Shown: one piece after another, positions 60,351-64,000 of the stretch
Layout of the letters: each line of letters begins with the position of its first letter
Numbering within the stretch: position 1 is the stretch's first letter
Assembly (NCBI GenBank): GCA_009746045.1
Contig: RPFO01000253.1
Coordinates: forward strand, 2,833,975-2,897,974
Direction: 5' to 3'
Length of the DNA: 64,000 bases
Source of the DNA: Mesostigma viride
Taxonomy: Eukaryota; Streptophyta; Mesostigmatophyceae; Mesostigmatales; Mesostigmataceae
The notes under the pieces: model-generated
Seen by the model: only the letters and a program-made list of their open reading frames with translations
The model's database searches: none
Told to the model about the DNA's origin: nothing
Program-made: the position numbers and the translations under genes

Positions 60351-60430
60351 ATTCCCCGGTAATCTCCTGCATTGGTTTACAATTATACTTTCAAACGTCC
60401 GTGTTTCTTTAGCCACACCTATTCCACTAC

Positions 60431-60632
60431 ATACGCTCCTAGATTTTTGTCCGTTCATGTTCCTTCCCACCAAGAGAAACACATGTATTACAGTTAAGTG
60501 TGCAAATAGAGCCCATACCACACCACTCTAAGTCCTCGTACTAATCACAATCAGCTTGCTGGTTATAACACCATGCAAGGGCCCAGCACATATCTCCAAA
60601 CACATGAGTCCTCGAAGCAGCGTGGGTGGGCT

Positions 60633-60680
<48 letters not shown>

Positions 60681-60981
60681 CGGGCGGGCGGGCGGGCGGG
60701 GGGGGGGGTTGCTGAAAAGAGGCCTCTCTACGTCCCCTACACCACTGTAAGTACTGACCATCCGTAACTTGCGCCACGCCTAGGCGCCGGTACATGGTCT
60801 AGTGACGTACGGTAGAAGCGAACAAGCCCTGTCCCTGGGGCCCACACTCTGCACCGCCACCACAAAAGTGTCGGCCGGTCCAGTACCCCCGTTACAGGCA
60901 CCAGTCCTACGTTACCTACAGCAGGTCGGTCCCCTTTGAGCCTGTCCGCATATCACATATAAAATGAGCAAAGCTCAACAA
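60431..60981 (-). mobile_element. Z6: solo A-B unit of the Z family, with known empty site
   Basis: In element orientation it runs from TTGTTGAGCTTTGCTCATTT to GGAGCGTAT. Copy 1 of the duplication lacks it at 56863/56864, which fixes both ends: CACTAC|insert|TTGTGCC against CACTAC|TTGCGCC. No target duplication is seen. The A/B spacer has become a G/C homopolymer of about 75 bp. Confidence 0.82.
60634..60708. repeat. G-homopolymer / (GGGC)n tract at the Z6 A/B junction
   Basis: A nearly pure G run with a short (CGGG)n part. It sits where other Z units carry CCCACC repeats. Its exact length is likely unreliable. Confidence 0.85.
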
Positions 60982-61127
60982 TTGTGCCACATCACATGGC
61001 GTTAATTATCTAAGGGTTAACTGCTACGTTGAGGGATGGCACAACCCACTAGTCTACTACGTAGGTAACTCTGGGGTCTGCCATTTGATAGGTGTAGCAC
61101 AGAGTCCGCCAAATGTTCTGCACCTCC

Positions 61128-61438
61128 ATCACACACACACACACACACACACTTGCACCCCCACCACACACACACACTTGCACCCCCACCACACACACAC
61201 ACTTGCACCCCCACCACACACACACACTTGCACCCCCACCACACACACACACTTGCACCCCCACCACACACACACACTTGCACCCCCACCACACACACAC
61301 ACTTGCACCCCCACCACACACACACACTTGCACCCCCACCACACACACACACTTGCACCCCCACCACACACACACACTTGCACCCCCACCACACACACAC
61401 ACTTGCACCCCCACCACACACACACACTTGCACCCCCA

Positions 61439-61508
<70 letters not shown>

Positions 61509-61517
61509 ACACACACA
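61128..61517. repeat. 25-bp minisatellite within a (CA)n tract
   Basis: Twelve copies of a 25-bp unit (TTGCACCCCCACC plus six CA) are spaced exactly 25 bp apart from 61153 to 61428. A plain (CA)n tail with one TA follows. Absent from copy 1 of the duplication. Confidence 0.93.
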
Positions 61518-61669
61518 TGCTACATGGTCGTACGGGATACGGCAATACAACTGACAAAGACACTTTGGAAAGAACCAGGGGTTACTAATATGTCCAAGCG
61601 GTTGTGCAACAGTGGTGAATGGGCTCGCCATACCAACACGTAGTAAGCACGCAATGCGCATGTTCCCCG

Positions 61670-62406
61670 TCGGAGCGGCTCCCAGACCCCAGTAGCCAGT
61701 GTAAACGCACACTTTGACGGCACTGCTCATTTTGCTTGTGGAATGATTAGCGCACTTTGGCAAAAGAAAGAAAATACAGCGCCGCAGTAGAATCCACCAG
61801 CCTCACCGCCCGCAATTGTTAAGGCATTCGTTAGCTCGCTAGCTCCTTGCAAGGGTGACGCCGCTCCCAGGCAGCCACAGTTGCTGACTACGCAATATTT
61901 TACTAATTCTAGGTAACTTTTAGAAGCATAACGTACGCAGCAACCATCGAAAGCTGCGGGGAATTCGATGATACAACTGCAACAAACGACGAATTCAGTC
62001 ATGACATTATGTACCGTAAATGGGTGTAAACATTTATCGTCACGGACTTAGAGAGCGCAAACAGATTGTAGGGTGAAAGCTGCGGCAAGTGACTTACCAT
62101 GGCCTGCATTATTTCCAAACCAGGAACGCAAAAAAAAACAGCATCCATGAAATGCATGGACGCGTATTGCGCATGCTGCACGGTATCTCTCCAGAAATGA
62201 CGGGAATGGCCACATATAAGATCTGCTCAAGTTACTTACATGGCTGCCCTTACTGAACTCCTCTTCCTGCATCAATACAAGTTATACAACCCGGATTTTT
62301 TTTACTTTTGCCGTTGCAGGCGCGAATTTTAAAATATTCACCAGGTTTGCGGATGAGACCCCTATGCAGATGTGAATCAAGAGAGGCGTTAATTATCAAA
62401 CAGTGC
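61670..62406. other. Unassigned stretch
   Basis: No gene or repeat is recognised on either strand. Confidence 0.4.
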
Positions 62407-63909
62407 ATACATTTCTAGCTTATGGTCCATTGGAGTTCCTTCCCACATACCAGCAAGAGAAACATTTTTTTTACGTTTAAGTGTGCCAGGCTTTATACGT
62501 ACAGCCTATACCACACCTTCAAAATCAGCGTACATCATTATCAAGTTGGTTACTGTAGCAGCATGCTGGGGGCCCAGCATACTAGAACACAAGGTGTTGC
62601 CCCCACACCTCCTACCCGGCCACCAAGGCCATCGCCAGCCTTGAGGCCGAATTTCTCTCCGCCCATGGCCCCCTCCCCGGTGCACGCTGCCGCGGCCTCA
62701 CCGCCGCCCCCGTGTGGCCGCTACGGTTTCCCAGTGGGCGCAAGGTGGCACCCATGTCGTTCCCCCCATTAGGGGGGCGTTTTCTGGACAGCGGCTGCTC
62801 ATTAGGTCTTACGCCCCCGGACCGTCTCTCACAAGTCCAGGAACCCATCGTCAGCCCCACCCCTGAGGCTGGTATTTCCCGGCGTTGAAGCCATCGTGGC
62901 GATAGGCCCTCTACACTACCGAAGCGTTGGCTCGGGAAATGCTTAGCCACGCCTTGACCAGGGCTTGTGAATCGGTAGGAAATTCTATTGGTATAAATAT
63001 GCCTGCCTTGCAGAACCTAACTCTTGTCTTTCCTATAACGCATCATGGGGTAGAAGCAAAGGCAATGAAGCAGCTAAAATCTCAGCCCCGCTAGGTGACC
63101 ATTCTTTGTTGAAAAACTGGGCAATTATGAAGAGCGCGCTCCGCCAAGATTTTTTCCAGCCTTGCATCCTCCCCGAACCCCCCGTCTGGCCACAGGCCAA
63201 AAGATCGGGTCCGTAGTCAGGCTCCTGGCAGTTACGGGCTACCCTGGCACCCCGCGCTCGCCATCTTCACGTTTAAGGCAGATTCGCCTCCACCTGTGAT
63301 TTTTTCCACCGTAGCTGCTGGCCCTGGCCTGTATGGCTCCTTCCCCCGACGTTGTCCGACTTAGGCGTAGCTCCCCCAGTGTCAAGGAGCTGCTTTCCGC
63401 ACCCTGAGGCAGTGGAGGATTATTGGTGGGCAAAACCCCGGAAATCACACCCTGGAAATCAAATCGTAGAGCCCCCCAGCCACCAACAATTGCCATGGCT
63501 AGTATTGGTTGGTGGCGAACATAAAGAATTTGATTCTAGGCCTCTCCACGCCCGGAGAGGCCCATAGCATCAACTAGCATTCAAGGCAGCCACCATAGCA
63601 GCCAGCTGACCTTGCCAGCAAATGCTGGGATCAAGTTGCGAAGCTGAAAAGAGGCTTCCCTACGTCCGCTATACCAGTTTAAGTACTGACTGCCTATCAC
63701 AGCTGCGCCACAGCTGGCGCAGGTACAAAGTCTAGTGACGTACGTTAGAAGCTACCTAGGCCTGCACGTCGGGATCACACTCAGCGCCGGCACAATAAGG
63801 CCAGCCAGTATAGTACCCTCGTGACAAGTGCTAGTACTTCGCTACCTACGGCAGGTCGGTCCCCTCTTGAGCCTGTCTGCATGTCACATATAGAATGAGC
63901 AAAACGAAA
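62407..63909 (-). mobile_element. Z7: A-internal-B form of the Z family
   Basis: In element orientation it has A (63909 to about 63640), the same internal part as Z1 (GCAAATGCTGG-like text, ACGGTGGAAAAAATCAC, AGGCCTCTCC, GCAGCGTGC) and B (about 62600-62407) ending GAAATGTAT. There is no A2-B2 after B. Together with Z1 it defines a long form of the family. No coding capacity is evident. Confidence 0.75.
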
Positions 63910-64000
63910 CAAAAATTTTGGCTATGAAAAGTTGTACTCGGCTTGATCAATTTTTTACCAAATCTTTGTAAATTGTTTTGCCTGTTGCCTCCCAGATTAG
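63910..64000 (+). other. Possible intron end and start of the next LRR exon at 63996
   Basis: The window closes with TTGCCTGTTGCCTCCCAG and then ATTAG. The tract is a good acceptor, and phase 2 would read L-L, like the first residues of exons 8 and 9. Only five exon bases are visible. Confidence 0.3.

Larger units (their letters stand above)
60363..61669. repeat. Local segmental duplication, copy 2 (with Z6 and minisatellite)
   Basis: Same block as 56790-57330, enlarged by Z6 (60431-60981) and by a 25-bp minisatellite grown inside the CA tract. Confidence 0.85.

Noticed and set aside
60528-60795. Polyproline and polyglycine ORFs
   Set aside because: Translation of the G homopolymer in Z6.
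60431-60981. Z6 as a Helitron
   Set aside because: No TC start, no CTRR end with hairpin, and the insertion is not between A and T.
61017-61763. Cys/Gly/Val-rich ORFs of up to 248 codons, and a CRISPR-like regular array
   Set aside because: The 25-bp units are contiguous CA-derived minisatellite copies without unique spacers, in eukaryotic DNA.

Overview
KIND OF GENOME. This is nuclear DNA of a eukaryote, most likely a green alga or another member of Viridiplantae. It shows GT-AG introns, plant-type leucine-rich-repeat exons of 69-72 nt in phase 2, an LRR N-terminal cap, proline-rich extracellular linkers, a chromodomain Ty3/gypsy element and many tyrosine-recombinase (DIRS/PAT-like) retrotransposons. 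There is no operon structure and no rRNA gene was seen. The species cannot be named from the sequence alone. LAYOUT. (1) 1-7991: 3' part of a chromovirus on the + strand: integrase plus chromodomain, then an extra GC-rich ORF split by a 3.4-kb TIR transposon, a polypurine tract and the 3' LTR. (2) 7992-12366: small DNA-transposon relics, including a 1.35-kb piggyBac-like element with TTAA ends and several palindromic MITEs. (3) 12367 to beyond the right edge: one large + strand gene for a secreted or surface protein. Recognised exons encode a signal peptide, a choice-of-anchor E-like domain, two PPC-like beta domains, an LRR cap and at least three LRRs. Its exons lie at 12367, 13913, 14966, 15761, 16731, 18353, 25933, 54980 and 56572, and a further exon may begin at 63996. 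Everything else in the right three quarters of the window lies in its introns. (4) Intron 7 (26005-54979, about 29 kb) holds a piggyBac transposase relic and a four-level nest of retrotransposons: a DIRS-like element D4 (+) is split by a PAT-like element D3 (-); D3 is split inside its recombinase gene by a Ty1/copia element (-) with a perfect 5-bp target duplication; the 5' LTR of that copia element is split by another DIRS-like element, D2 (+). (5) 56641-64000: a locally duplicated block with a (CA)n tract and a 25-bp minisatellite, a relic of a restriction-like-endonuclease retroelement, and several non-autonomous YR-type units. HOW THE MOBILE PARTS FIT. D3 has the split direct repeat layout A1-ORFs-B1-A2-B2 of PAT/Ngaro elements. 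A previously unremarked short family, called Z here (23535-25650 and relatives), carries the same layout without coding capacity. It shares D3's terminal bases and its C-rich spacer at the A/B junction, so it looks like a non-autonomous PAT-like family. Complete, solo-AB and A-internal-B forms are all present. The D2 and D3 pol genes each carry a 2A-like NPGP motif exactly between RNase H and the tyrosine recombinase. All homology calls were made by eye from motifs; no database search was run.
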